A DNA stretch of 43,771 bases from Paenibacillus piscarius (GCF_022234545.1 NZ_JAIEUI010000034.1:1-43771); one strand, 5' to 3'. Counted from the stretch's first letter, positions 31,214 through 39,796 are shown. Notes: a model not told the origin generated them from the sequence alone. Translations and numbers: made by a program.

Positions 31214-32821
31214 GTGACAAAGTATATTTTCGTAACGGGTGGCGTTGTGTCCTCCCTGGGCAAAGGCATTACCGCTGCCTCGCTGGGCAGACTGCTCAAG
31301 AACAGAGGTCTGAAAGTAACGATCCAGAAATTCGATCCTTACATTAACGTGGACCCGGGAACGATGAGCCCCTATCAGCACGGGGAAGTATTTGTGACCG
31401 ATGACGGTGCGGAGACGGACCTGGACCTTGGGCACTATGAACGCTTTATTGACATCAACCTGTCGAAGAACAGCAACGTGACGACAGGCAAGATCTATTC
31501 CTCCGTCATCAGCAAGGAGCGCCGCGGGGAATATCTGGGCGGAACCGTACAGGTCATCCCGCATATTACGAACGAAATCAAGGAACGCGTCTTCCGCGCC
31601 GGCCGTGAGACCGGCTCTGATGTAGTCATCACTGAAATCGGCGGCACCGTCGGTGATATCGAGAGTCTGCCTTTTATGGAAGCTATCCGTCAGATCAAGA
31701 GCGATATCGGCCGGGAGAATGTCATGTACATTCACGTGACCCTCATTCCATATATCAAGGCAGCAGGCGAAGTGAAGACCAAGCCGACCCAGCATAGCGT
31801 CAAAGAGCTGCGCAGCATCGGGATTCAGCCGAATGTGATCGTATGCCGTACCGAATATCCTCTGACTGATGATATGAAGGCCAAGCTGGCCCTCTTCTGT
31901 GATATTGATGCGAGCGCTGTGGTGGAATGCCGTGACGCCTCGACATTATATGAAGTTCCGCTCAATCTGCGCGATGAAGGACTGGACGAGATCGTCGTCA
32001 ACCATCTGAAGCTGACCACGCCTGCGCCGGATATGCGGGAATGGGAGAGCATGCTGGAGCGGATTCAGAAGCTGGAGCGTACCGTTGAGATTGCCATCGT
32101 CGGCAAATATGTAGCCTTGCATGATGCTTACCTCAGTGTAGTGGAGTCCCTGTCTCATGCCGGATTTGCTTCCAATGCCGAAGTGAAGATCCGCTGGGTG
32201 GATGCTGAGCTCGTAACCGATGAGAATGTGGACGAGCTGCTGGGCGGCATTGGCGGCATTCTGGTTCCCGGCGGCTTCGGCGACCGGGGGATTGAAGGCA
32301 AGATCTCGGCGATCCGTTATGCGCGGGAGAAGTTAATTCCGTTCTTCGGCATTTGCCTGGGGATGCAGGTGTCTGTGATTGAATACGGCCGTTCCATGCT
32401 GGGACTGGCGGGGGCGAACAGCTCCGAGATCGATCCTTCCACTCCGCATCCGCTCATTGACCTCCTGCCGGAGCAGAAGGATATTGAGGATATGGGCGGC
32501 ACGATGCGACTGGGGCTGTACCCTTGCAAGCTGCTGCCGGATTCCCTGGCGATGTCCTGCTACGACGATGAGCTGGTGTACGAGCGCCACCGCCACCGGT
32601 ACGAGTTCAATAATGCTTACCGCGATGAGATGGAGAAAGCCGGTCTGATTATTTCCGGAACCTCCCCTGACGGCCGTCTGGTGGAGATTGTCGAGCTGCC
32701 GGGTCACCCTTGGTTCCTGTCCGTGCAATTCCACCCGGAATTCACCTCCCGCCCGAACCGTCCGCAGCCGCTGTTCCGTGAATTTGTCTCCGCCTCGCTG
32801 ACACATTCCGAGCAAATGTAA
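31214..32821 (+). CDS. pyrG: CTP synthase
   Basis: Converts UTP to CTP using ATP and glutamine, the last step of pyrimidine nucleotide synthesis. The 535-residue enzyme has an N-terminal amidoligase domain with the nucleotide loop GGVVSSLGKG (about 9-18) and YINVDPGTM. The C-terminal class I glutaminase domain has nucleophile C381 (FFGICLGMQ) and H507/E509 (FHPEF). The start is GTG with GGAGGG seven bases upstream. It has its own promoter and attenuator at 30947-31062 and a terminator at 32855, so it is a single-gene unit. About 150 bases of apparently plain untranslated sequence lie between the attenuator and the start. Confidence 0.97.
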   Translation: MTKYIFVTGGVVSSLGKGITAASLGRLLKNRGLKVTIQKFDPYINVDPGTMSPYQHGEVFVTDDGAETDLDLGHYERFIDINLSKNSNVTTGKIYSSVISKERRGEYLGGTVQVIPHITNEIKERVFRAGRETGSDVVITEIGGTVGDIESLPFMEAIRQIKSDIGRENVMYIHVTLIPYIKAAGEVKTKPTQHSVKELRSIGIQPNVIVCRTEYPLTDDMKAKLALFCDIDASAVVECRDASTLYEVPLNLRDEGLDEIVVNHLKLTTPAPDMREWESMLERIQKLERTVEIAIVGKYVALHDAYLSVVESLSHAGFASNAEVKIRWVDAELVTDENVDELLGGIGGILVPGGFGDRGIEGKISAIRYAREKLIPFFGICLGMQVSVIEYGRSMLGLAGANSSEIDPSTPHPLIDLLPEQKDIEDMGGTMRLGLYPCKLLPDSLAMSCYDDELVYERHRHRYEFNNAYRDEMEKAGLIISGTSPDGRLVEIVELPGHPWFLSVQFHPEFTSRPNRPQPLFREFVSASLTHSEQM

Positions 32822-32854
32822 TGCTTAAGATTAACAGGCCGGCCTGGCCTGCGG

Positions 32855-32881
32855 GAGCCTCCTTAGGGAGGCTTCTTTTTT
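32855..32881 (+). terminator. Terminator after pyrG
   Basis: AGCCTCC (32856-32862) pairs with GGAGGCT (32867-32873) around a 4-base loop, followed by C and then a run of T to 32881. Confidence 0.9.
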
Positions 32882-33047
32882 AAAATATAGGAAACTCATA
32901 GAATTCCCGCGATCATCGGCAAAGCCGTTTCCGCTTGGATGGCAGCACAGCACAACTCCTTCCGGATTGCAAGGGGACTGTACTCCCGCTTTTTCACCGA
33001 TAATCCCCCTTTAAATGGCATAGATTTACGCATTTTAACCAATTAGC
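32882..33047. other. Non-coding stretch upstream of spo0F
   Basis: No gene or clear structure is visible between the pyrG terminator and the spo0F promoter. Short reverse-complementary bits occur (GGCAAAGCC) but nothing extended. I saw no convincing Spo0A box. Confidence 0.5.
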
Positions 33048-33075
33048 AGGATTTTGGCTGCAAAGCACGAATAAT
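33048..33075 (+). promoter_or_regulatory. Sigma-H-type promoter of spo0F
   Basis: AGGATTT (33048-33054), 14 bases, then GAATAAT (33069-33075). This fits the sigma-H pattern RnAGGAWWW - N11-12 - RnnGAATWW. spo0F of B. subtilis has a sigma-H promoter, which supports the call. Initiation would be about 85 bases before the start codon. Confidence 0.6.
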
Positions 33076-33166
33076 AGGTTTCGTATAGACTAAGTTGAAG
33101 CGGGGCCGTTAGCTGTTGAGAGGGCGCGGTATGGACAATCTGCCTTAAACTCTGGGAGGGTATCGT

Positions 33167-33553
33167 ATGGAAAAGAAGAAAGTGTTAATCGTCGACGATC
33201 AGAATGGAATCCGGATTCTTCTCATGGAAGTATTTAATAGTGAAGGTTATGCCACCTTTCAGGCAGCTAACGGAAAAATGGCGCTGGACATCGTCAGGAC
33301 GGAATCCCCGGATATGGTTCTGCTGGACATGAAGATTCCTGGAATGGACGGGCTTGAGATCCTCAAGCATCTGAAGGAGCTGAATCCGGCAATCAAGGTC
33401 ATTATGATGACCGCCTACGGGGAGCTCGACATGATCAAGGAAGCCACCAAGCTGGGAGCCCTGATGCATTTCACCAAGCCGTTTGATATCGATGAGATGC
33501 GCGTTGCTGTCAATATGCACCTGCACAACAAATCGGTAGACCAATGCAGCTAG
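33167..33553 (+). CDS. spo0F: Sporulation initiation phosphotransferase Spo0F
   Basis: A single-domain response regulator (128 residues) that accepts phosphate from sensor kinases and passes it to Spo0B in the sporulation phosphorelay. It has no output domain. The acidic pocket D10-D11, phosphoacceptor D54 (LLDMKIPGMDG), T82 (MTAYGELDMI) and K104 (FTKPFD) are all present. ILIVDDQ-GIRILL and FQAANG match B. subtilis Spo0F nearly exactly. ATG follows GGGAGGG with suitable spacing. It is a single gene with a sigma-H-type promoter and a terminator at 33640. The kinase at 10199 in this window is a possible donor. Confidence 0.96.
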   Translation: MEKKKVLIVDDQNGIRILLMEVFNSEGYATFQAANGKMALDIVRTESPDMVLLDMKIPGMDGLEILKHLKELNPAIKVIMMTAYGELDMIKEATKLGALMHFTKPFDIDEMRVAVNMHLHNKSVDQCS

Positions 33554-33639
33554 CTTAGAAGCTCAGAGTTTGGGAAGGTCTTGTTATGGATACGCTAAAA
33601 TAGGGAAATGATCCGCAGATAAAGGGTTGGCTAAATATC

Positions 33640-33660
33640 GTCCCACCGGGACATTTTTTT
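33640..33660 (+). terminator. Terminator after spo0F
   Basis: A short GTCCC-ACC-GGGAC stem (33640-33652) followed by A and seven or more T. The stem is only five to six pairs but the T tract is strong. Confidence 0.75.
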
Positions 33661-33671
33661 GTCTATCCTAT

Positions 33672-33700
33672 TTAGTATTTATTACAGGATGTGCTATAAT
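33672..33700 (+). promoter_or_regulatory. Extended -10 promoter of fba
   Basis: A perfect TATAAT (33695-33700) preceded by TGC makes an extended -10. The -35 (TTAGTA at 33672, 17-base spacer) is weak. The start codon is 60 bases downstream. Confidence 0.65.
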
Positions 33701-33759
33701 AGGCCTGTATGTGATGTCGGCTTATATAAGCAGCCCAATATTTTAGGAGGATTGAAACC

Positions 33760-34614
33760 ATGCCATTAGTATCTATGACAGACATGTTATCCAAAGCACT
33801 TGAAGGAAAATATGCGGTTGGCCAGTTCAACATCAACAACTTGGAGTGGACGCAGGCGATTCTCGGTGCAGCAGAAGAAGAGAAGTCACCGGTAATCCTT
33901 GGCGTATCCGAAGGCGCAGCCCGTCACATGGGCGGATTCAATACGGTAGTGAAGATGGTTGAAGGTCTGATTCAGGACATGAAGATCTCTGTTCCTGTAG
34001 CGATTCACCTGGACCACGGCTCCAGCTTTGACAAATGTAAAGAAGCTATCGATGCCGGATTCACATCCGTTATGATCGACGGCTCCCACCACCCGATCGA
34101 CGAGAACATTGAAATGACGAAGAAAGTCGTTGAATATGCTCATGCCAAAGGCGTATCTGTAGAAGCTGAAGTTGGTACTGTAGGCGGACAGGAAGATGAC
34201 GTAATCGGCGGCATTCAGTATGCTGACCTTAACGAATGCGTACGCATCGTCAAAGAGACCGGCATTGACACCCTGGCTCCGGCGCTGGGCTCCGTACACG
34301 GTCCTTACCACGGCGAGCCTAACCTGGGATTCAAGGAAATGGAAGAAATCTGCAACGCAGTGAACCTTCCGCTCGTGCTGCACGGCGGTACCGGTATTCC
34401 ATTGCATGATATCCAGAAGTCCATCTCCCTGGGAACTTCCAAGATCAACGTGAACACTGAGAACCAGATTGCATTCGCTAAGGTTGTCCGTGAAGTGCTT
34501 GCTGCTAAGCCGGATGCCTACGACCCGCGTACATTCATCGCACCGGGCCGCGAAGCCATCAAACAGACCGTTATCGGCAAAATCCGTGAGTTCGGCTCCA
34601 GCAACAAAGCCTAA
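33760..34614 (+). CDS. fba: Class II fructose-bisphosphate aldolase
   Basis: A zinc-dependent aldolase (284 residues) that splits fructose 1,6-bisphosphate in glycolysis and works in reverse in gluconeogenesis. The catalytic/zinc region IHLDHGSS (H83, D85, H86) and the further zinc histidines in GSVHGPYHG and VLHGGTGIP are present, together with the phosphate-binding GTSKINVNTE motif. ATG follows AGGAGG with eight bases of spacing. B. subtilis also has fbaA right after spo0F. The transaldolase-like gene that follows fbaA there is absent here. Codon use is highly biased, as expected for a strongly expressed gene. Confidence 0.97.
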   Translation: MPLVSMTDMLSKALEGKYAVGQFNINNLEWTQAILGAAEEEKSPVILGVSEGAARHMGGFNTVVKMVEGLIQDMKISVPVAIHLDHGSSFDKCKEAIDAGFTSVMIDGSHHPIDENIEMTKKVVEYAHAKGVSVEAEVGTVGGQEDDVIGGIQYADLNECVRIVKETGIDTLAPALGSVHGPYHGEPNLGFKEMEEICNAVNLPLVLHGGTGIPLHDIQKSISLGTSKINVNTENQIAFAKVVREVLAAKPDAYDPRTFIAPGREAIKQTVIGKIREFGSSNKA

Positions 34615-34667
34615 TTATTACCCTGCCGCATAACTCGTTTTTCCACACAAGCCATTCGTTTTCCTCA

Positions 34668-34715
34668 GAAACGGTCGCCGTCCTAAGCCAAGGGCGGCGC
34701 AGCCGTTTCTTCTTC
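34668..34715 (+). terminator. Terminator after fba
   Basis: GAAACGG (34668-34674) pairs with CCGTTTC (34703-34709) and the stem continues with TCGCCGTCCT/AGGGCGGCG around a small loop. A T/C-rich tail follows. Confidence 0.8.
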
Positions 34716-34808
34716 TAATCACCAATCACCATTACCGTATGTCTCACAAGCCACAACTGGTATTGCCGCAACAAGATGCAATACACGTAGGGGGAACCAG
34801 ATAAATTT

Positions 34809-36062
34809 ATGGAAAAGTTAATGATTGGCGGCGGACGTCCACTAGAGGGTGTTGTAACCATCAGCGGGGCCAAGAATAGCGCCATTGCGCTCATTCCTGC
34901 GGCAATTCTGGCGGAATCTGAAGTGGTGCTGGACAATCTGCCTGCGCTCAGCGACGTTGCTGTGTACTCTGAGATTCTGGAGGAGCTAGGCGCAAGTGTG
35001 TCGTGGACAGGCAGCCAGATGAGAATTGATCCTTCCCGCATCGTATCCATCCCCATGCCGAACGGACCGGTTAAGAAACTCCGGGCCTCTTACTATATGA
35101 TGGGTGCGCTGCTGGGCCGTTTTAAGGAAGCGACGATTGGTCTGCCCGGCGGCTGCAACTTCGAGCCCCGTCCGATTGACCAGCATATCAAAGGCTTTGA
35201 AGCGCTTGGTGCGACGGTCACCAACGACCATGGCTCTATTCACCTGTATGCCAAAGAACTGCGCGGCGCCAAGATCTACCTGGACGTATCCAGCGTGGGC
35301 GCTACGATTAATATTATGCTAGCGGCCTCCCGTGCCAAAGGCTCTACAATTATTGAAAATGCGGCTAAAGAGCCTGAGATTATAGATGTAGCTACCCTGC
35401 TCAACTCCATGGGCGCTGTAATTAAAGGCGCCGGTACTGAAACCATCCGGATCGAAGGCGTAAATGAGATGCATGGCTGCCGCCATTCCATCATTCCTGA
35501 CCGCATTCAAGCCGGAACCTACATGATTGCCGCTGCGGCAACGCGGGGCAATGTCCTGATTGATAACGTGATTCCCAAGCATCTGGAGGCGCTGACCGCC
35601 AAGCTGCTGGAGATGGGAGTAGACATAGAAGAATTGGATGAGAGCATCAGGGTGATCGGCAGAGCCTCTTACGAGCATGTCGATGTGAAGGCATTGATCT
35701 ACCCGGGCTTCGCCACCGACCTGCAATCCCCGATGACCAGTATCCTGACACAGGCTGAGGGTGTCAGTGTGCTGAGTGATTTCGTCTACAGCAACCGGTT
35801 CAAGCATGTTCCTGAGCTGGTCCGTATGGGCGCTAAGATCCGGGTTGAGGGACGTTCGGCGATTATTGAAGGCGGCAGACTGAATGCGGCCAAGGTCAAG
35901 GCTGCCGATCTCCGGGCAGGTGCCGCTCTGGTGATCGCAGGACTTACCGTAGAGGAAGGTATCACTGAAGTGACGGGCGTGGAATTCATCGACCGCGGAT
36001 ATGACAACCTCGTAAGCAATCTGCGCAACTTAGGAGCCGAAGTCTGGCGGGAGAACGAATAA
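34809..36062 (+). CDS. murA: UDP-N-acetylglucosamine 1-carboxyvinyltransferase
   Basis: Transfers enolpyruvate from PEP to UDP-GlcNAc, the first committed step of peptidoglycan synthesis and the fosfomycin target. The 417-residue enzyme has the two-domain inside-out barrel fold. The catalytic cysteine is C116 in GLPGGCNFEPRP, so fosfomycin sensitivity is expected at this enzyme. SGAKNS near the N-terminus and the active-site Asp stretch FATDLQSPM are present. From its position between fba and rho it corresponds to the second Bacillus copy (murAB/murZ), so another murA probably lies elsewhere. The GGGGGAA site is 12 bases from ATG, longer than normal. Confidence 0.95.
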   Translation: MEKLMIGGGRPLEGVVTISGAKNSAIALIPAAILAESEVVLDNLPALSDVAVYSEILEELGASVSWTGSQMRIDPSRIVSIPMPNGPVKKLRASYYMMGALLGRFKEATIGLPGGCNFEPRPIDQHIKGFEALGATVTNDHGSIHLYAKELRGAKIYLDVSSVGATINIMLAASRAKGSTIIENAAKEPEIIDVATLLNSMGAVIKGAGTETIRIEGVNEMHGCRHSIIPDRIQAGTYMIAAAATRGNVLIDNVIPKHLEALTAKLLEMGVDIEELDESIRVIGRASYEHVDVKALIYPGFATDLQSPMTSILTQAEGVSVLSDFVYSNRFKHVPELVRMGAKIRVEGRSAIIEGGRLNAAKVKAADLRAGAALVIAGLTVEEGITEVTGVEFIDRGYDNLVSNLRNLGAEVWRENE

Positions 36063-36205
36063 TATGGATACCCGGATGAGAAGCATGTATATTTTGCCTT
36101 AATTCTGCATATCTCCTTCCAATTCGGGTAATCCTATCCTAATAAGCATTTTCATAGACTCATAGTTTAGAACTCATCATACAAAATTGAATAGGTGGTT
36201 ATTAC

Positions 36206-37564
36206 ATGGATCTTCAAATTTCCGATCTGGAAGAAATGAAGCTGACCGATCTGTATAAGCTGGCTAAGAAATACCAGATTCCATACTACGGTACGCTTAA
36301 GAAACGGGAGCTGATCTTCGCGATTCTCCGGGCGCAGGCTGAACAAAGCGGTCTGATGTTCATGGAAGGCGTGCTTGAGATTCTGCCGGAGGGCTACGGC
36401 TTCCTCAGACCGATTAACTATCTGCCAAGTGCTGAGGATATCTATATTTCCGCTTCGCAGATCCGCAAGTTCGACCTTAGAAGCGGCGACCTGGTCTCCG
36501 GGAAATGCCGGACGCCCAAAGAGAATGAACGTTACTTCGGACTCTTGCAGGTTAATGCCGTCAACGGAGAGAACCCTGCAAGCGCAGCGGAACGGCTGCA
36601 TTTCCCGGCGCTGACACCTCTGTATCCGCAAGACAAGCTGCCGCTTGAGACATCCCCAACTCATCTCTCTACACGTATCATGGATCTGCTTGCTCCGGTA
36701 GGCCTGGGGCAGCGCGGTTTGATTGTAGCACCTCCCAAAGCGGGCAAGACGCTCCTCCTGAAAGAAATTGCCAACAGCATCTCCACCAACAATCCTGAGA
36801 TTGCCCTGTTTGTTCTGCTGATCGATGAACGTCCGGAGGAAGTAACGGATATGCAGCGGTCGGTGAAAGGTGAGGTCGTGGCTTCGACGTTCGATGAGCT
36901 GCCGGAGAATCATATCAAGGTAGCGGAGCTCGTGCTGCAGCGCGCGCTGCGTCTGGTGGAGCACAAGAAGGATGTCGTTATTCTGCTGGATAGCATTACC
37001 CGCCTCGCCCGCGCCTATAATCTCGTGGTTCCGCCGTCCGGGCGGACACTCAGCGGGGGGATTGACCCTGCAGCCTTCCACCGGCCGAAGCGCTTCTTCG
37101 GCTCTGCGCGTAACGTGGAGGAAGGCGGAAGTCTGACCATTCTGGCCACCGCCCTGGTTGATACCGGGTCGCGTATGGATGATATTATCTATGAAGAGTT
37201 CAAAGGAACAGGGAATATGGAGCTGCATCTGGACCGTAAGCTGGCGGAACGCCGGATCTTCCCTGCGATTGATATCCGACGTTCGGGTACACGCCGTGAA
37301 GAAGTGCTGCTGACCAAGGAAGAGCTGGATACCATCTGGTCGATCCGCAAGAATATGAATGAATCGTATGACTTCGTTGAAGGCTTCCTCAAGAAGCTGC
37401 GTGACAGCAAGACGAATGCCGAGTTCCTGGCCTCCTTTGATGTAGCCGGCAACAAGGAATCCCAGTCGGCAAGCGGCACGGCCAGCAAGGGCGGAACCTC
37501 CAACAGCGGAGCGTCGGCCCGCCGTACGACCCGGCCCAAGGCTCCGACTGTGCCTACGACCTGA
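36206..37564 (+). CDS. rho: Transcription termination factor Rho
   Basis: A hexameric RNA-dependent ATPase that ends transcription and suppresses antisense and read-through RNA. The 452-residue protein has an N-terminal helical Rho_N domain (about 5-45), a cold-shock-like RNA-binding domain (about 50-125, EILPEGYGFLR) and a RecA-like ATPase domain with P-loop PPKAGKT (about 175-182), Walker B VVILLDSITRLARAYN and the Q-loop/R-loop motifs. A Ser/Ala/Gly/Thr-rich tail of about 35 residues is specific to this lineage. ATG follows AGGTGG with eight bases of spacing. The 143-base gap before it shows no clear promoter; rho is commonly autoregulated through its leader. Confidence 0.97.
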   Translation: MDLQISDLEEMKLTDLYKLAKKYQIPYYGTLKKRELIFAILRAQAEQSGLMFMEGVLEILPEGYGFLRPINYLPSAEDIYISASQIRKFDLRSGDLVSGKCRTPKENERYFGLLQVNAVNGENPASAAERLHFPALTPLYPQDKLPLETSPTHLSTRIMDLLAPVGLGQRGLIVAPPKAGKTLLLKEIANSISTNNPEIALFVLLIDERPEEVTDMQRSVKGEVVASTFDELPENHIKVAELVLQRALRLVEHKKDVVILLDSITRLARAYNLVVPPSGRTLSGGIDPAAFHRPKRFFGSARNVEEGGSLTILATALVDTGSRMDDIIYEEFKGTGNMELHLDRKLAERRIFPAIDIRRSGTRREEVLLTKEELDTIWSIRKNMNESYDFVEGFLKKLRDSKTNAEFLASFDVAGNKESQSASGTASKGGTSNSGASARRTTRPKAPTVPTT

Positions 37565-37594
37565 TCTGAGAAATGAGAACAAGAGGAGATTAAC

Positions 37595-38872
37595 ATGTAT
37601 CTGGTATATGCTGACGAGCAAGGAAACGTATATGATCATCCCGAGCTGTATGCTCTTGCCCGCAGCGGCGATATGATTGTCGAAATGCTGGAGGAAGAAT
37701 TGATTCCGCTGCCCGAAGGGGCCACCCTGGTGGGCCTTCCCTGTACACGGGCGGTGGGGATGAATCCTGAGACAGGTGAGATGCTGCCGCTGCCAGAGGG
37801 CTCTCAGGCAGTCGGGGCGCTGCTGCCGCAAGGATACACCCGTCTGTGTCTTCCTGGTTATGTTAAGACAGACAAGTCGTATAAGCTTCCGCTTTTCGGG
37901 TATTCTGCAGTGGTGTGGAAGGACGGCAGATTCTACGTGGCCGCAGATCTGACGGATGATCCGGAGCAGTGGAATCCTCTGAATTGTGACCGGGATCAAG
38001 TGAAGGCCGGGGTGGGCGATCTAACCGCCAAGTACCCTGAGAACCGTCTGTACGGTCACTTGTCCAACTGTGCGCTGGGCTATGAATGCCTGACTTCCTC
38101 GAATACCTTTCTGGGCCGGTGGGAGGGGGCGGTCCCCGTCTCTTACTCCTGTAATGCCGGATGCTTCGGCTGTATCTCGGAGCAGCCTGACGACAGCGGG
38201 TTTGTATCCCCGCAGACGCGGATGAACTTCCGCCCTACAGTGAATGAGATCTCGCAGGTCATGCTGGAGCATCTGAAGACGCCCCAGTCCATCGTCAGCT
38301 TCGGCCAAGGCTGTGAAGGGGAGCCTTCTACCCAGGCCAAGCTGATCATTGAGTCGATCCGTGAGGTGCGCTCTATCACCGATGTGGGTTATATCAATAT
38401 TAATACGAACGCAGGTCTGAGCGATCATATCCGCGGGATTGTGGATGCGGGCCTTGACCTGATGCGGGTCAGCACGATCAGCGCTTTGGACGACCATTAT
38501 AATGCGTATTACAAGCCGCGCGGGTATACACTGGCTAATGTGGAGAAGTCGCTCAAATATGCCGCATCCCAGGGTGTGTATACTTCCATCAACTATCTGA
38601 TCTTTCCCGGGGTTACCGACCGTGAGGAAGAGATCGAGGCGATGGTCGAATTCGTCAGACGCACGGACCTTAAGCTGATCCAGATGCGTAATCTGAATAT
38701 TGACCCGGAGAGCTATCTGGCGCTCATCCCTCCGGCGCAAGGCGAGATTCTCGGTATGAAGACGATGCTTGAGATTTTCCGGGAGGAGCTTCCAGGAGTG
38801 GTAATCGGCTCATTCACCCATGTTCCGCCTGCTGAACTGGCCCGCTCCAAGCCGCGCAGAGTAACGCTCTAG
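37595..38872 (+). CDS. Radical SAM protein of unknown function
   Basis: A 425-residue radical SAM enzyme. The cluster-binding motif CNAGCFGC (C186, C190, C193) and the following glycine-rich strand (SFGQGCEGEP) are clear, as is the barrel region up to about residue 390. The N-terminal 180 residues are not a family I know and hold five further cysteines (C50, C85, C131, C159, C165), of which C159 and C165 lie just before the cluster motif and might bind a second cluster or a substrate. It sits between rho and rpmE, 30 bases after rho, with AGAGGAG before the ATG, so it is probably cotranscribed with rho. The reaction cannot be deduced from sequence. Confidence 0.9.
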   Translation: MYLVYADEQGNVYDHPELYALARSGDMIVEMLEEELIPLPEGATLVGLPCTRAVGMNPETGEMLPLPEGSQAVGALLPQGYTRLCLPGYVKTDKSYKLPLFGYSAVVWKDGRFYVAADLTDDPEQWNPLNCDRDQVKAGVGDLTAKYPENRLYGHLSNCALGYECLTSSNTFLGRWEGAVPVSYSCNAGCFGCISEQPDDSGFVSPQTRMNFRPTVNEISQVMLEHLKTPQSIVSFGQGCEGEPSTQAKLIIESIREVRSITDVGYININTNAGLSDHIRGIVDAGLDLMRVSTISALDDHYNAYYKPRGYTLANVEKSLKYAASQGVYTSINYLIFPGVTDREEEIEAMVEFVRRTDLKLIQMRNLNIDPESYLALIPPAQGEILGMKTMLEIFREELPGVVIGSFTHVPPAELARSKPRRVTL

Positions 38873-38901
38873 TACAAGTGGATGGACAGCGGCAGAACCT
38901 A

Positions 38902-38930
38902 TTGCAGTACCTGGGCTTCCATGCTAGAAT
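38902..38930 (+). promoter_or_regulatory. Promoter of rpmE
   Basis: TTGCAG (38902-38907), 17 bases, then TAGAAT (38925-38930) preceded by TGC as an extended -10. The rpmE start is about 65 bases downstream. Confidence 0.7.
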
Positions 38931-38996
38931 GTAGCTTGCGTAATCATATAACTCTAGGCCCGCATGAGGCTTAGGGCATGAGAGGTGAGATTTCAT

Positions 38997-39194
38997 ATGC
39001 AAACAGCCATTCAACCCAAGTACAATGTAACGAAGGTGACCTGTTCTTGCGGCAACACCTTTGAAGCAGGATCGGTCAAGCAGGAGCTGAAAGTCGAAAT
39101 TTGCTCGAACTGTCATCCGTTCTACACCGGCAAGCAGAAGTTCCTGGATGCCGGCGGCCGTGTTGACAAATTCAAGAAGAAATACGGAATCTAA
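38997..39194 (+). CDS. rpmE: 50S ribosomal protein L31, zinc-binding (C+) form
   Basis: A 65-residue ribosomal protein that bridges the large and small subunits. It is the zinc-holding form: CSCG near residue 16 and CSNCH near residue 36 supply four cysteines. HPFYTGKQKFLDAGGRVDKF is the family signature, split here as HPFYTGKQKF and LDAGGRVDKF. Bacteria often keep a second, zinc-free L31 for zinc starvation, which is not in this window. The frame is open four codons upstream from a GTG inside the ribosome binding site; ATG 38997 is eight bases from GAGGTGA and is used. It has its own promoter and terminator. Confidence 0.97.
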   Translation: MQTAIQPKYNVTKVTCSCGNTFEAGSVKQELKVEICSNCHPFYTGKQKFLDAGGRVDKFKKKYGI

Positions 39195-39225
39195 TGGATC
39201 TGCCGCCCTGCGGCTTAAGATGGTG

Positions 39226-39262
39226 GACCCTTGCGGCGACTGGTGCTGCAAGGGTCTTCTTG
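39226..39262 (+). terminator. Terminator after rpmE
   Basis: GACCCTTGC (39226-39234) pairs perfectly with GCAAGGGTC (39248-39256), followed by TTCTT. Confidence 0.8.
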
Positions 39263-39330
39263 TGGTCTGCGGCAGGGATTTGCCCAGAAGCCGGGCCGTT
39301 GCCGGTCGGGCGGCCGGCGGATATGAACAG

Positions 39331-39359
39331 TTGATTTTTGCCCGGCTGTAAGCTATACT
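39331..39359 (+). promoter_or_regulatory. Promoter of the SRP RNA gene
   Basis: TTGATT (39331-39336), 17 bases, TATACT (39354-39359). Initiation near 39366 agrees with the expected 5' end of the RNA. Confidence 0.75.
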
Positions 39360-39363
39360 TATC

Positions 39364-39640
39364 TTCGCCGTGCTAGACGGGGAGGTAGCGGTGCCCTGTA
39401 ACTCGCAATCCGCTGTAGCGAGGTTGAATTCCTGTTAGAGGTGCTGTCGATGTGAGGCCTTGGTTCCTATGGGCTGTGTTGACGGCTGGGTCCTCCGCAA
39501 TGAGTGCTTGTGAACCTGGTCAGGTCCGGAAGGAAGCAGCCATAAGCAAGTCTTCTCTTGTGCCGGAGGGTGGCCTAGCCCGAGCAGTTTTGTGGGGTTA
39601 CCGCTCGGATCGCAGTCATCAATAACAGGTGCACGGTTTA
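39364..39640 (+). ncRNA. ffs: Signal recognition particle RNA, large Bacillus type
   Basis: About 275 bases. The 5' Alu-like domain (GTGCTAGACGGGGAGGTAGC, then TGCCCTGTAACTCGCAATCCGC) resembles B. subtilis scRNA. The S domain has the Ffh-binding core CAGGTCCGGAAGGAAGCAGC with the GGAA tetraloop. The ends pair: CCGTGC at 39368-39373 with GCACGG at 39631-39636. It guides signal-peptide-bearing ribosomes to the membrane with Ffh. It precedes dnaX, as in B. subtilis (scr). Ends are approximate. Confidence 0.93.
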
Positions 39641-39656
39641 TAACTTGGATATCGAT

Positions 39657-39695
39657 AGCGTCTTTGCCACCAGCGAAGATGCTTTTTGTTTTTTT
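39657..39695 (+). terminator. Terminator of the SRP RNA
   Basis: AGCGTCTTTGC (39657-39667) pairs with GCGAAGATGCT (39673-39683) with G-U pairs, followed by T5-G-T7. Confidence 0.85.
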
Positions 39696-39790
39696 GGGAA
39701 TATAAGAATCTATATCCGCTTGCGGTGTGTAAGACCTGTGCCTGATTGCCGTATTCCCGTTTCTGCATGGTTAACCACTGGGGAATATAG

Positions 39791-39796
39791 TATAAT
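39791..39796 (+). promoter_or_regulatory. -10 element of dnaX
   Basis: A perfect TATAAT 52 bases before the dnaX start. No strong -35 is visible at 16-18 bases (TGGTTA at 39768 is the best). Confidence 0.5.

Noticed and set aside
34615..36205. Transaldolase and glpX genes expected from B. subtilis order around murA
   Set aside because: Not present; the gaps on either side of murA are short and non-coding.
36167..37999. 610-codon minus-strand open frame across rho and the radical SAM gene
   Set aside because: Spans two genes with clear family motifs on the other strand; no start site context.
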